Positions 1-9,492 of a stretch of 58,524 bases of DNA are shown here, one piece after another. The DNA is taken from NCBI RefSeq assembly GCF_002875945.1, contig NZ_MCZK01000176.1:1-58524 (forward strand). Reading direction: 5' to 3'. The stretch's first letter is position 1. Each line of letters opens with the position of its first letter. The stretch comes from Vibrio lentus. Lineage in GTDB: Bacteria; Pseudomonadota; Gammaproteobacteria; Enterobacterales; Vibrionaceae. Below the pieces are notes generated by a model that saw only the letters and a program-made list of their open reading frames with translations, had not been told where the DNA came from and ran no database searches. The translations under genes and the position numbers were made by a program.

Positions 1-99
1 TACGCAACAAAGCCGAACAACTATTACATTTCTAATTGATAATTAACTTAATTCCTAATTTGAATTAACAGCCTCTCAATTCGATACCTTCCTCACATT

Positions 100-125
100 A
101 ATAAGGATGAGCTCTCATCCTTATT
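100..125. repeat. 26-bp palindrome upstream of pulA
   Basis: Perfect 12-bp inverted repeat (AATAAGGATGAG, CT, CTCATCCTTATT). The arms carry GGATGAG, which resembles the MalT-box core, and a further reverse-strand GGAGTAG-like element follows at about 128-136. It may be an operator for the pullulanase gene. Equally it could be the terminator hairpin of a gene left of the window, although the T-rich tail is poor. No coding region is seen in 1-343; the rest of that stretch is AT-rich sequence without a recognisable feature. Confidence 0.45.
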
Positions 126-343
126 ATCTACTCCTAGCTTCTACGCCTTTGATTATTAATATCGAACATATGAGCTATTGATCCAATTAATTTCACTTAA
201 ACCAAATACAAAGCGTGATACTGATACTAGGCTTCCTATTTTTACGTATTAAAAATAACTTTACATATAGCCATCACAAATAGCTGGCCATCATTCAGAC
301 TAGGATATTCATCTTCATAAAAAGTGAAATATGGATATCAAAC

Positions 344-3300
344 GTGAACAACATAAATATTAATAAGAACATCACTCTACAACGCACCTTCAACATTACA
401 AAAAAGAGAAGCTTCAAACGATCAACGCTAGCCAAAGCGATTCTGCCTCTCTTCACCGCTACCCTTATCGCAGGCTGTGGTAGCGATAACGACAGCGACA
501 CGGATGCTGGCAACAGTGGGTTATACAAAGCTGGCGAAAACGAAGTCGTTGTTTACTACAAACGTGATGTCGCGGCTGCGAGCACGTCTAGCTCGACCTA
601 TGATGGCTGGGGATTGCACCTTTGGAATGGCGAAGGCTGTACCAGCACCGACTTAATCGCAATGGGTCTCAGCGAAACCGGTACCAACTGGGAAGCGCCA
701 TATGAATTTGACGGCATCAGCGATACCTACGGTGCCTACTATGTGTTGAAAGTCGACCCAGATGCTTCTGACCCGCATAAATGCATGAACTTCATCTTAC
801 ACAATGGCGACGAAAAAGCGTTTGGTAGTGCCAATTCGAAAATCGAGTTAACCAAGCTTGGTGATTCGCAAGGTGTATTCGGATTCCATGGCAGCAGCGA
901 GTTGTACTACGACCCAATCTCAGAGCGCCCGGTGAATATTGATGGACAAAAAGCACATTGGTTAGACTCGACCACCATTGCTTGGGAAGCCGCTAGCAAT
1001 GCCGATTCTGTAAAACTCTTCTATGCATTAGATAACAGCATCACGATGAACGACGACAAAGAAATTGTCGGCGGAACTGCAATTGAACTAAGTAAAGACG
1101 GGGAGCTATCTTCTGAATTGAAAGAGCGTTTCCGCCACCTTGCAAGCTTACCTGCCCTTGCTATCGACGTTGACGACAATACTTTACGTACCATCTTAAA
1201 ATCTCAGATAATTTTTGTTGCCTACAATGCTAATGGCGATGTTATCTCTTCAACTGAGGTTCAAAAACCTGGTGTGCTTGATGCGGTATTTGCTAGTGAA
1301 GATGCTGGTAATGCGATGAGTGAGGAACTAGGCGCGATTGTTGAAGGCAGTGCGGCTACCTTCAAACTTTGGGCACCAACAGCGCAAGATGTTGAACTCG
1401 TCCTATACAGCGAAGATCTGCAAAGTTCACAAGTCATCCCAATGACGGAAAGCACTGAGACGGGCATTTGGGCGACTGACGCCGTGTCTAATGCAGTCAA
1501 CAGCTACTATCGTTACCAAGTGAAGGTTTACCACCCAACCACAGGCAACATTGAAACTCGCCTAGTAACCGACCCTTACTCACTCAGCTTATCGAAAAAT
1601 TCTGCATACTCTCAAGTCATTGACCTGAATGATTCAACCTTGAAACCAGCGAACTGGGACGACTACGAGCGACCAACCGTAGAAAAAGACGAAGACCACG
1701 TACTCTACGAATCTCACCTTCGTGACTTTAGCTTCAGCGATAAGCTCGGAACAAAGAGCCTAAACGGCAAGTACCTAGCGCTTACAGAAGCAGATCGTGA
1801 GTCGGTCAAACATCTACAAGCTCTGCAAGATGCAGGCTTAACTACGCTACATATCTTACCTGCATTCGATATCGCGACTGTTGATGAAGATGAATCGAGC
1901 CGTGTCGATATTACTGACACCGTTGGTAAGCTATGTGATGTAAAACCTGCTGCCTCCTTGTGTGGAAACGAAGACGAAAATAAAGTCATCGAAGATGTAC
2001 TCGATGGTTATGATCCTTCTACAGGCGATGCACAAGCGTTGATGAATGACCTGCGCATGCTGGACAGCTTCAACTGGGGCTACGACCCATTCCACTACAC
2101 GGTTCCGGAGGGAAGTTATGCGACAGATCCAAACGGCTCTAAACGTATTCTCGAATTCCGTCAAATGGTGAAAGCCACGCACGACATGGATCTTAAGCTG
2201 ATCATGGACGTGGTATACAACCACACCAACGCGTCTGGTGTGAACGATAAATCAGTACTGGATAAGATTGTCCCTGGGTACTATCACCGCCTTAACGTCA
2301 ACACCGGTGGCGTCGAAAACTCAACCTGTTGTGACAACACTGCAACTGAAAACCTAATGATGGGTAAATTGATGGTCGACTCACTTAAGGTGTGGGCTGA
2401 CGATTATAAAGTGGATGGTTTCCGTTTTGACTTAATGGGCCACCAACCAAAAGACGTGATGGTCGAAGCTCTTGCTGAAGTACGTAAGATCGACGAAAAC
2501 ACCCTGTTCTACGGTGAGGGTTGGGACTTTGGCGAAGTAGCCGATAATGCACGCTTCGATCAAGCAAACCAAATCAACATGGCAGGCACTGAGATCGGTA
2601 CATTCTCGGACCGTCTGCGTGATGCTGTACGTGGCGGTAGCCCATTCGATGGCGGTGTCGACTCAGAAGGCAACCACCCACTTCGCTTTAACCAAGGCTT
2701 TGGTAACGCAGCGATTGCCAACGAAGAAACGAAAGTCGATCAAGACTCTATCAACGGTCGTTTACACAACCAAGACCTTGTTCGTTTAGGGATGGCGGGG
2801 AACCTCGCAGAATACGTGCTGATTGATTACAAAGGCGATACCAAACTGGGTAAAAACGTCGACTACAACGGTGCTCCCGCTGGCTACACCAAGATGCCTT
2901 CAGAGAACATCTCTTACGTTTCCAAACACGATAACCAAACGCTTTGGGATAACAACGCCTACAAGATCGCTGCAGGTACTAGCTCTGCAGAGCGTGCTCG
3001 TATGCAGTCTGTATCGCTCTCTACCGTGATGTTAGGCCAAGGCATACCATTCATCCATATGGGTTCTGAACTGCTACGCTCTAAGTCTATGCAGCGCGAC
3101 TCTTACGATTCAGGTGACTGGTACAACCGCGTAATGTTTGATGGCACTGACAACAACTGGAATGTTGGCTTACCACGTGAAGATAAAGATGGTGCTAACT
3201 GGGATTTGATCAAAACCATCATTGCTGACAGCACGGCTAAACCAGATGCAGACGACATTGAGCTGACTAAGCAGCAATTCCTAGAGCTCTTGAAAATCCG

Positions 3301-4042
3301 TAGCTCAAGCGAACTGTTCCGCTTAGACACAGCAGACGAAGTTATGAAGCGTGTCGACTTCCGCAATGTTGGTGAGGAGCAAGTCGAAGGCCTAATCGTG
3401 ATGTCTATCGATGATGGTATCTCAACAGGTAAAGACCTTGACCCAGCCAACGATGCAATTGTTGCTGTTGTAAACTCAACCAACGAGTCTCAATCATTCA
3501 AAATCACAGGAGCTACAGGTTTCGCACTGCACACTGTTCAACAAAGTTCAGCTGATGACACAGTGAAAGGCGCAAGCTTTGCCGCTGAAACTTTCACTGT
3601 ACCTGCATTAACCACAGCAGTATTTGTGCAAACTCAAGACGGTGCACAAGGCGCTGGTTTGCCAGTTGATAACTCAGACAAGGATGTATCTAGCATTCCG
3701 CCTTACGGCCAAACGACGGTTTACGTTCGTGGTGACATGAATGGATGGGGCGCAACTGATGATTGGGCGATGAGCTTTGTTGCTAATGGTGTTTATTCTG
3801 TAACAGGCAACTTAGAGGCTGGTAACTATGGCTTCAAGTTTGCAGATGTAGATTGGGGAACACCTAACCTTGGTTGTGACTCTGTTGAACTTGCAGATGG
3901 CTTTATAGCTATCGAGACTGCAGATGATGGGAACTGTCAGCTTAGCGTAACAGAAGCTGGCAGCTACACATTCACTCTGAATGCGATTCACGAGCTAGAT
4001 GACAATGTAGAAAAAGCGGTCGTTTCAGTAACCAAGAATTAG
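344..4042 (+). CDS. pulA: Pullulanase-type alpha-1,6-glucosidase, lipoprotein
   Basis: 1232-residue GH13 debranching enzyme cleaving alpha-1,6 links in pullulan and branched maltodextrins, probably attached to the outer membrane. A basic, unusually long n-region leads to a hydrophobic stretch ending in the lipobox LIAGC, followed by an Asp/Ser-rich linker. Next come a CBM41-like domain (about residues 60-170), a CBM48-like domain (about 330-430) and the catalytic barrel: the pullulanase signature NWGYDP near 580, DVVYNH near 620, GFRFD (nucleophile Asp) near 692, GEGWDF (acid/base Glu) near 723 and KHDNQT near 860. The last ~110 residues form an extra beta-rich, carbohydrate-binding-like domain beginning TTVYVRGDMNGWG. 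The start is GTG with only a weak ribosome site; no in-frame ATG lies near. It sits in the maltodextrin region with lamB, malM and glgX, so MalT control is likely. Confidence 0.95.
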   Translation: MNNININKNITLQRTFNITKKRSFKRSTLAKAILPLFTATLIAGCGSDNDSDTDAGNSGLYKAGENEVVVYYKRDVAAASTSSSTYDGWGLHLWNGEGCTSTDLIAMGLSETGTNWEAPYEFDGISDTYGAYYVLKVDPDASDPHKCMNFILHNGDEKAFGSANSKIELTKLGDSQGVFGFHGSSELYYDPISERPVNIDGQKAHWLDSTTIAWEAASNADSVKLFYALDNSITMNDDKEIVGGTAIELSKDGELSSELKERFRHLASLPALAIDVDDNTLRTILKSQIIFVAYNANGDVISSTEVQKPGVLDAVFASEDAGNAMSEELGAIVEGSAATFKLWAPTAQDVELVLYSEDLQSSQVIPMTESTETGIWATDAVSNAVNSYYRYQVKVYHPTTGNIETRLVTDPYSLSLSKNSAYSQVIDLNDSTLKPANWDDYERPTVEKDEDHVLYESHLRDFSFSDKLGTKSLNGKYLALTEADRESVKHLQALQDAGLTTLHILPAFDIATVDEDESSRVDITDTVGKLCDVKPAASLCGNEDENKVIEDVLDGYDPSTGDAQALMNDLRMLDSFNWGYDPFHYTVPEGSYATDPNGSKRILEFRQMVKATHDMDLKLIMDVVYNHTNASGVNDKSVLDKIVPGYYHRLNVNTGGVENSTCCDNTATENLMMGKLMVDSLKVWADDYKVDGFRFDLMGHQPKDVMVEALAEVRKIDENTLFYGEGWDFGEVADNARFDQANQINMAGTEIGTFSDRLRDAVRGGSPFDGGVDSEGNHPLRFNQGFGNAAIANEETKVDQDSINGRLHNQDLVRLGMAGNLAEYVLIDYKGDTKLGKNVDYNGAPAGYTKMPSENISYVSKHDNQTLWDNNAYKIAAGTSSAERARMQSVSLSTVMLGQGIPFIHMGSELLRSKSMQRDSYDSGDWYNRVMFDGTDNNWNVGLPREDKDGANWDLIKTIIADSTAKPDADDIELTKQQFLELLKIRSSSELFRLDTADEVMKRVDFRNVGEEQVEGLIVMSIDDGISTGKDLDPANDAIVAVVNSTNESQSFKITGATGFALHTVQQSSADDTVKGASFAAETFTVPALTTAVFVQTQDGAQGAGLPVDNSDKDVSSIPPYGQTTVYVRGDMNGWGATDDWAMSFVANGVYSVTGNLEAGNYGFKFADVDWGTPNLGCDSVELADGFIAIETADDGNCQLSVTEAGSYTFTLNAIHELDDNVEKAVVSVTKN

Positions 4043-4100
4043 GCCTTAAAGCTTATGATTCTAATAAACAGATAATAAAACCAGCGCAAGCTAGCCTTTT

Positions 4101-4125
4101 GGGAGACGTCAGTCTCCCTTTTTTT
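4101..4125 (+). terminator. Rho-independent terminator of pulA
   Basis: Stem GGGAGAC / GTCTCCC with a 4-nt loop, followed by seven T. It lies 58 nt after the pullulanase stop. Confidence 0.9.
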
Positions 4126-4517
4126 ATTCTCAACAAATACCAGTCCAAATACACCACACAATTTCCTTTGCCTCCCATCGAACAATACTCAATGTTAAGT
4201 GATAGACGAACCGCCTAGTTCTTAGTTCTTAGTAGAAAGCATAACAACTTCGTGTGAGCGTATAATTTAAGTGTATGTGAAATTTAGGAAGCGAGCTTAG
4301 GTTGGTAAATGAAATTGCGATTCGTCAACAGAGTTCGTATTTAGTTGTCAGAGAAGAGTAAATAGGCGAGAGTGTTTAAATTAGCAGTTAGTCAATCAAA
4401 ACCATAAATACCAAGAACGTCCATTTATATTAGCCATTGGTTATTATGTGTAAGTCAGTGGGTATTTACACTTAAGTATTCGATGAATGTGAGTATTACT
4501 TTTAATTTATTACGGGC
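4126..4517. other. Gene-free stretch between the pulA and malM terminators
   Basis: About 390 bp between two convergent terminators. I see no open reading frame with a ribosome site, no hairpin with a T-run and no recognised motif, apart from a short direct repeat (TAGTTCT twice near 4216-4230). It could hold a small RNA, but nothing in the sequence demonstrates one. Confidence 0.4.
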
Positions 4518-4552
4518 AATAAAAAAGGCCCCTAACAGGAGCCCTTCTTTTC
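4518..4552 (-). terminator. Terminator of malM
   Basis: On the minus strand, GGCTCC-TGTTA-GGGGCC followed by six T, about 30 nt past the malM stop. The stem has one G-T pair. Confidence 0.75.
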
Positions 4553-4581
4553 ATATCATTCGGTATTTACAAACTGTTTGA

Positions 4582-5412
4582 TTACTTTTTATTGACGGCT
4601 TTTACAAATACTTCTTGCGCGCCTTCAATACCTAGTGCTTTTGCTTCATCTAATAAGCTAAGAGCTTTAGGAATATTGTCTTCAGTTACAGCTGTTTGAA
4701 TCGCATTGTGATAGTAGGTTTGCGTTTCAGGTTGAATGGTATCGATCTTAGCTGCTGCCGCTGGCTTAGCGTTAGACTCGCTGCTCGATGAACCAAACGA
4801 GAAGAAGCTCGCTCTATCGATAGTTACTTCTATTTTGCCAACATTACCGTTTGGAATTGGGATATCTTTCACTTCTGGTAAATAGTTACCACGACCTTCG
4901 GCATCTAAACGAGCAGGATGGATCACATCTGTAAAACCACCAACCTCTTGCTGGTCAGTGTAAACCACTAAGAAAACCGAATCTTCTGTACGTGGTGGAA
5001 AGAACTCTTTTTCGGCAACAAGTCTATTGCCCAAGTGCATTCTAGGCTTCTTATATTCAAAGTCGCTTTGGCCGTAGCTTTCTAACTCTTTACCATTTTT
5101 GTCGTAGATTACCGCACGTGGGACAAATGCTGTATCTCCAATCAAACTAGAAATTGTTAATGAATACTCGCCGCGATTCGCTGGAAGCTCAACTGCAACC
5201 ACAGGGCTATTAATCGATTGGTAGTTCAGGTATTGGCTTTCTGGCGTAACATCAAAAATTACAGAACTCGGTAATTTCATTGCTGCAAACTGAAGTCCAG
5301 CAATAGAATTTACTTGTTCAGCCTGCGCCACTTGCACTTGCTCGACTACTTGTGCAGATTGACAACCGGCCAACGCAACACAGCCGCTCAACATTAGAGC
5401 TTTAAAATACAT
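4582..5412 (-). CDS. malM: Maltose operon periplasmic protein MalM
   Basis: 276-residue lipoprotein-like protein: an N-terminal hydrophobic segment with lipobox ALAGC, then an all-beta MalM-type domain and an Ala/Ser-rich linker before a helical C-terminus. MalM belongs to the maltose regulon in enterics and vibrios. It is periplasmic or membrane-anchored and its molecular role is unresolved. A strong AGGAAGG ribosome site lies 5 nt before the ATG. It is downstream of lamB on the same strand but separated by a terminator-like hairpin, so it probably depends on read-through from the lamB promoter or on a weak promoter of its own. Confidence 0.9.
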   Translation of the reverse strand: MYFKALMLSGCVALAGCQSAQVVEQVQVAQAEQVNSIAGLQFAAMKLPSSVIFDVTPESQYLNYQSINSPVVAVELPANRGEYSLTISSLIGDTAFVPRAVIYDKNGKELESYGQSDFEYKKPRMHLGNRLVAEKEFFPPRTEDSVFLVVYTDQQEVGGFTDVIHPARLDAEGRGNYLPEVKDIPIPNGNVGKIEVTIDRASFFSFGSSSSESNAKPAAAAKIDTIQPETQTYYHNAIQTAVTEDNIPKALSLLDEAKALGIEGAQEVFVKAVNKK

Positions 5413-5513
5413 AACCCTTCCTTTTTGTTATTTTTTTAAGAAATTTACTAACTTTAATTACCACAAAGAGAACTATTCACCTAGGGAACGATCAATTTAT
5501 TTGTACATTCCTT

Positions 5514-5541
5514 AAAAAAATAGCCGACGCGAGCCGGCTAT
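5514..5541 (-). terminator. Terminator-like hairpin between lamB and malM
   Basis: On the minus strand, ATAGCCG and CGGCTAT form a 7-bp stem followed by a run of T. It lies just after the lamB stop and would reduce malM transcription relative to lamB. Confidence 0.8.
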
Positions 5542-5577
5542 GAATTAGGACAGTTTAGGATTTGTTAAGCTAAGTGT

Positions 5578-6860
5578 TTACCACCAAGCTTCTACTTGGA
5601 TACCAGCTACGTATTCAGTATCTTCATTTGTACCAAATGCGTTGTCATTTTCAGTATCTAGGATGTAAGAACCGTAAACACGGATTTCAGGACGAGCCCA
5701 GAAGCTGTCACCCATAGCCCAAGCTTGAGCTACTGTGAATTTAGCGTTACCAAAGTCTTCTACACCAGTACCAGCGCCGTTGATTTTCTCACCAGCATTG
5801 TAACCAGCTTCAAATACTGTGCGCATTGTGTCGTTCCACTTGTACATTGGACGAGCCACTACAGAGTACTGATCGATGTCTTGCTTAGAAGCACCAATTT
5901 CAGACCAGCTAGGTAAGCAAGTTGGTGACCCATTTCCCATGATTCGCCTAGGTTCATAACACCCCAGTTGATCAAGCGGTAACCCGTTGCATCATTTTGG
6001 TCGCCTGAACGGTCGTAGTATGCGCCAGCACCCCAGAAGTTAGCAGCTTGAACACCGTAGCCGTTAGTACCGTACTGTAATACAGTTTGGTTAAAGCCAT
6101 TATCCATACCTTGGTGGATAATACCTGTAACTAGTAGACCGTCATCACCTTTAACTGATTGACCATCAGTTGAAGTAGCGAAGTTGTACGCCATCGCAAC
6201 TTCTAGAGAAGCGTCAGACCAAAGGCCAATGTTAGCTAAACGAACATCAGCAATGTAGCCAGTTACATCTTCAGATTCTTTACCAACTACACCCCATGTA
6301 GGAGCGTCACCTGGATTCGTACCTGCAACCCAACCGTATTTGTCCGTATCAGATGCTTGAGAACCATTATCTTGAATCAATGCTACAGATAGCTTCTGGT
6401 CGCCAATTGATAGGTTCTCAACACCGCCACCAGTACCAGAAGTGTTCAGGAAGTAGAAGTCAGTGATGTGGATGTCTTTACGTTGGTAGTATGTTTTACC
6501 AGCCCAAATAGTCGCTTCTTTATCAGAAGCAATCAGACCTTTAGCTTTAACAGCAAATTGTGCAACGTTGAAGTCAGCATCTTCCCAACCATTTTCACCT
6601 GGAGCACCAGACGCAATCATCGACTCTAAACGCCAAGTTTGCTCACCTGTTTTTAGCTCTTCAGCAAAACCAAACTCAGAGTAGTTGTCATTTTCGTTAC
6701 CTAGACGACCAATACCGTTTTTATTAACAGATACGTCACCAGAACCGCTTGCACTGATACCAGTACCAGCACGCATGTAACCATTAAAGTCAACAGCGAA
6801 CGCAGAGCCAGCAGCTAGCGTTGTCGCCACTGCAGCAGCAATCAAACTTACTTTTTTCAT
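5578..6860 (-). pseudogene. lamB: Maltoporin LamB, broken by a frameshift near 5918
   Basis: Outer-membrane maltodextrin channel. The ATG at 6860 has GGAG 6 nt upstream and opens a clear signal peptide (MKKVSLIAAAVATTLAAGSAFA) and a mature N-terminus VDFNGYMRAG typical of LamB. Reading continues for about 313 residues to GHQLAYLA, then runs out of frame and stops at 5859. The rest of the protein (from WSEIGASKQD to the terminal VEAWW) is in another frame and ends at 5578. One missing base, or two extra, between about 5910 and 5925 explains the break. The two parts total about 426 residues, the normal LamB size. No homopolymer lies at the site. The original gene was intact; whether the break is a true mutation or a sequence error cannot be decided here. 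Confidence 0.85.
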
Positions 6861-6872
6861 TCTTAACTCCAT

Positions 6873-7293
6873 TAAGGACGATTTATTTTAGGTTTTATAT
6901 TTTTGCTCTCTTGCGGCAACCAAAGGCAGTTATGGCGGACGTAAGATAGAGAGGTTTAGGGTTTCCCCTGATTCGTTTCAACGGGGTCAATATTAAGAGG
7001 GGATGACAAGTTTGACTTCCTCCACCCCTCACTTAATTAAGGGGGACTAGAGGGGAGTAGGAAATATACAGAACGGTGTTTTAAAGAGGTAGATCACTTA
7101 ATCTAGGAGGAGTAGGCAGCACCCAGATCTAATTATTCAGCATAAGTGAGATCTAGTTCAAATATATAATTTGAACTTCATCGATGAATTATTTTTTTCA
7201 TCGTAATTATTATGTGAAGTTGCTTGACCTTACTGTGACAAAGCTTTTTACTAATAGTTCACTGATGTTGATAAACGAACAAGAAATCAAGCA
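6873..7293. promoter_or_regulatory. Divergent lamB/glgX control region with MalT-box-like sites
   Basis: 420-bp intergenic region. Against the MalT box GGGGA(T/G)GAGG I see GGGGAGTAGG at 7052-7061 (+, one mismatch), GGGGTGGAGG at 7019-7028 (minus, one mismatch), GAGGAGTAGG at 7107-7116 (+, two mismatches) and GGGGATGACA at 6999-7008 (+). A cluster of such decamers in both orientations is typical of MalT-activated divergent promoters. Their assignment is by motif only. Confidence 0.7.
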
Positions 7294-9267
7294 ATGACTA
7301 GAACGCTCGCTCGCCCTTATCCGCTAGGCGCAACGCTAGGTAACACTGGCTGTAACTTCTCTATTTATTCTCCTGACTGTAAATCCCTTTCCCTCGCATT
7401 ATTCGATGAGAATGACGAATTCGTTACTTATAAACTAGACAACGAATACGCTGATATTAGATATGTGTTTGTTGAAGGTATAAAAGCAGGACAAAAATAC
7501 GGTTTCCTTGCTGAAACTGATGAAGGCCCGATCCTGCTGTCCGACCCCTATGCGAAAGCAATCAGCGAACCACTCGATTACGTCACGCCATATAGCCATG
7601 AAAAGAGCTTTTCGATGGCAAAATGTCTTGTTGTTGATGACACCTTCGATTGGCAAGACGTGGAAAAGCCGCGTATCAGCCGAGAAGATACCGTTCTTTT
7701 TGAAACCCATGTAAAAGGCCTCTCTCAGCTTCATCCAGAGATGGCGACCAACACCAAAGGTCGTTACATGGGCTTGGTTAGCCCTGAAATGCTAGCGTTC
7801 TACAAACAGCAAAACATCAACTCTCTACAACTTTTACCTATTGCTGCGTGTATGCATGAACCTCATCTTCTAGACATGGGGAAAGTGAACTATTGGGGTT
7901 ACAACCCTTACTTGTTCATGGTGCCAGACCCTCGCTATGCAGAGAAAGACGCAGTTACTGAACTTAAAACTGCGATTCGTGAGCTGCACCGCAATGGTAT
8001 CGAAGTGATTCTCGACGTTGTCTACAACCACACTGCTGAAGGTGGTGAAGGCGGTACAACCTTTAACCTAAAAGCGCTAGATAGCCACTATTACATCAAA
8101 CATGGTTGTCATTACGCGAACTTCACAGGTTGTGGCAATACGGTCGACCTCACCCACCAGCCTGCACTCAACTTAGTCATGGATACGCTTCGTTACTGGG
8201 TCAGTGAGTTCCAAATAGACGGCTTCCGTTTTGATCTGGCAGCGACACTGGGCCGAGAAGGCGATAATTACAATCCTGAAGCGGCGTTTTTCAAAGCCGT
8301 TGCTCAAGATCCGGTACTCAAAGAAACCAAGCTCATCGCCGAACCATGGGATATCGGCCCGAATGGCTATCAAGTGGGTAATTTCCCACTCGGTTGGAAT
8401 GAGTGTAACGACAAGCTCAGAGACATCACACGCAGCTTCTGGCGTGGCGATCAAGGCTACCTAAAAGAGTTTGCGACTCGCTTGATGGGATCGCGTGACA
8501 TTTACAGTGCTGCGCATTGGCCTTACAAACTCACCGTCAACTACATCACGTATCACGATGGCTTCACTATGCAAGATCTTGTTTCTTACAAGCACAAGCA
8601 TAATGAAGAGAATGGTGAGAACAATCGTGATGGACATGGTGACAACCGCTCTGATAACTATGGTGTCGAAGGGGAAACTGAAAACCTATTGGTGATTGCG
8701 ACTCGTGAAAAACAAAAGCGCAATTTCATGGCGAGCCTGTTATTCGCCTTTGGTATTCCGCATATCATGACCGCAGATGTACTGTCTCATTCTCAAAAAG
8801 GCAATAACAACGCTTACTGCCAAGACGGCGTAACCAGTTGGCTAAATTGGGAAGACTCTGAACGCAAGACGTACTTCAAGACTTGGCTGTCGGAAATGAT
8901 CTCTGCACGTCAGCAGTACATGGTGCCATTTATTAAGGCATTCAGTGGTGAAAAGCGTAACTCTAACCGCATCTTCTGGAGCCGTGTTGATGGCACACTC
9001 ATGGAACATGATGATTGGAACCGTTTAAGCTCGGTGGCGTTGCATTTAGGTATTGGTAAAGATGGCGACGAATTGATTTACTTGATCAACCAAACCAATG
9101 CACCAGCTCGCTTTACGTTGCCAAGTGATCGTGACCAAAACTGGGTGACCATCTGTGATACCAACTTACGAAACGTAAAACCGGGTCATGCGGAAGGTGA
9201 AATGTTGCTATCGCCGACTTCAATGGCGATTTTGCACTACTCTCCAGACAAGATTGATTTGATTTGA
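7294..9267 (+). CDS. glgX: Glycogen/limit-dextrin debranching enzyme GlgX
   Basis: 657-residue cytoplasmic GH13 isoamylase-type hydrolase that removes short alpha-1,6 branches left after phosphorylase action. It has an N-terminal CBM48 domain (about residues 5-115) and a catalytic barrel with DVVYNH near 241, GFRFDL (nucleophile Asp) near 311, EPWDIG (acid Glu) near 349 and YHDGFT near 419. The GlgX-type segment NEENGENNRDGHGDNRSDN follows near 445. Length matches the family. It is divergent from lamB across the MalT-like region, which suggests use on imported maltodextrin as well as glycogen. The last codons and the stop (DLI-TGA) lie inside a GATTT tandem repeat. Confidence 0.93.
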   Translation: MTRTLARPYPLGATLGNTGCNFSIYSPDCKSLSLALFDENDEFVTYKLDNEYADIRYVFVEGIKAGQKYGFLAETDEGPILLSDPYAKAISEPLDYVTPYSHEKSFSMAKCLVVDDTFDWQDVEKPRISREDTVLFETHVKGLSQLHPEMATNTKGRYMGLVSPEMLAFYKQQNINSLQLLPIAACMHEPHLLDMGKVNYWGYNPYLFMVPDPRYAEKDAVTELKTAIRELHRNGIEVILDVVYNHTAEGGEGGTTFNLKALDSHYYIKHGCHYANFTGCGNTVDLTHQPALNLVMDTLRYWVSEFQIDGFRFDLAATLGREGDNYNPEAAFFKAVAQDPVLKETKLIAEPWDIGPNGYQVGNFPLGWNECNDKLRDITRSFWRGDQGYLKEFATRLMGSRDIYSAAHWPYKLTVNYITYHDGFTMQDLVSYKHKHNEENGENNRDGHGDNRSDNYGVEGETENLLVIATREKQKRNFMASLLFAFGIPHIMTADVLSHSQKGNNNAYCQDGVTSWLNWEDSERKTYFKTWLSEMISARQQYMVPFIKAFSGEKRNSNRIFWSRVDGTLMEHDDWNRLSSVALHLGIGKDGDELIYLINQTNAPARFTLPSDRDQNWVTICDTNLRNVKPGHAEGEMLLSPTSMAILHYSPDKIDLI

Positions 9268-9300
9268 TTTGATTTGATTTGATTTGATTTGATTTGATTA
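9256..9300 (+). repeat. Pentanucleotide repeat (GATTT)8 spanning the glgX stop
   Basis: Eight perfect GATTT copies (9256-9295) plus GATTA. The glgX TGA at 9265-9267 is formed by repeats 2 and 3. Every reading frame through the tract meets TGA within 15 nt. Confidence 0.97.
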
Positions 9301-9344
9301 AGGTTAAAAGCTAAGTCAGCTTAATAAAACATCAAAAATCATAG

Positions 9345-9374
9345 AAGCCAGTTATAGTTATGACTGGCTTTTTT
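9345..9374 (+). terminator. Terminator of glgX
   Basis: Stem AAGCCAGT / ACTGGCTT with a 10-nt loop and a T-run. Confidence 0.88.
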
Positions 9375-9492
9375 GTTAGCTGAATATCACAGAAATCATC
9401 CTTTTATATGGAATCATTTGCATTGATGTGATTACGAAAACTGTTTAGTATGGCCATACTATAAAAATGAATCTATAACGTCTTTGGATATC

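Noticed and set aside
3103..3483. 126-residue frame opposite the pullulanase gene
   Set aside because: Ser/Ile-rich antisense shadow of a confidently identified enzyme.
9256..9300. Phase-variation switch for glgX
   Set aside because: The repeat yields a stop in all three frames and sits at the very C-terminus, so slippage would not turn the enzyme on or off.
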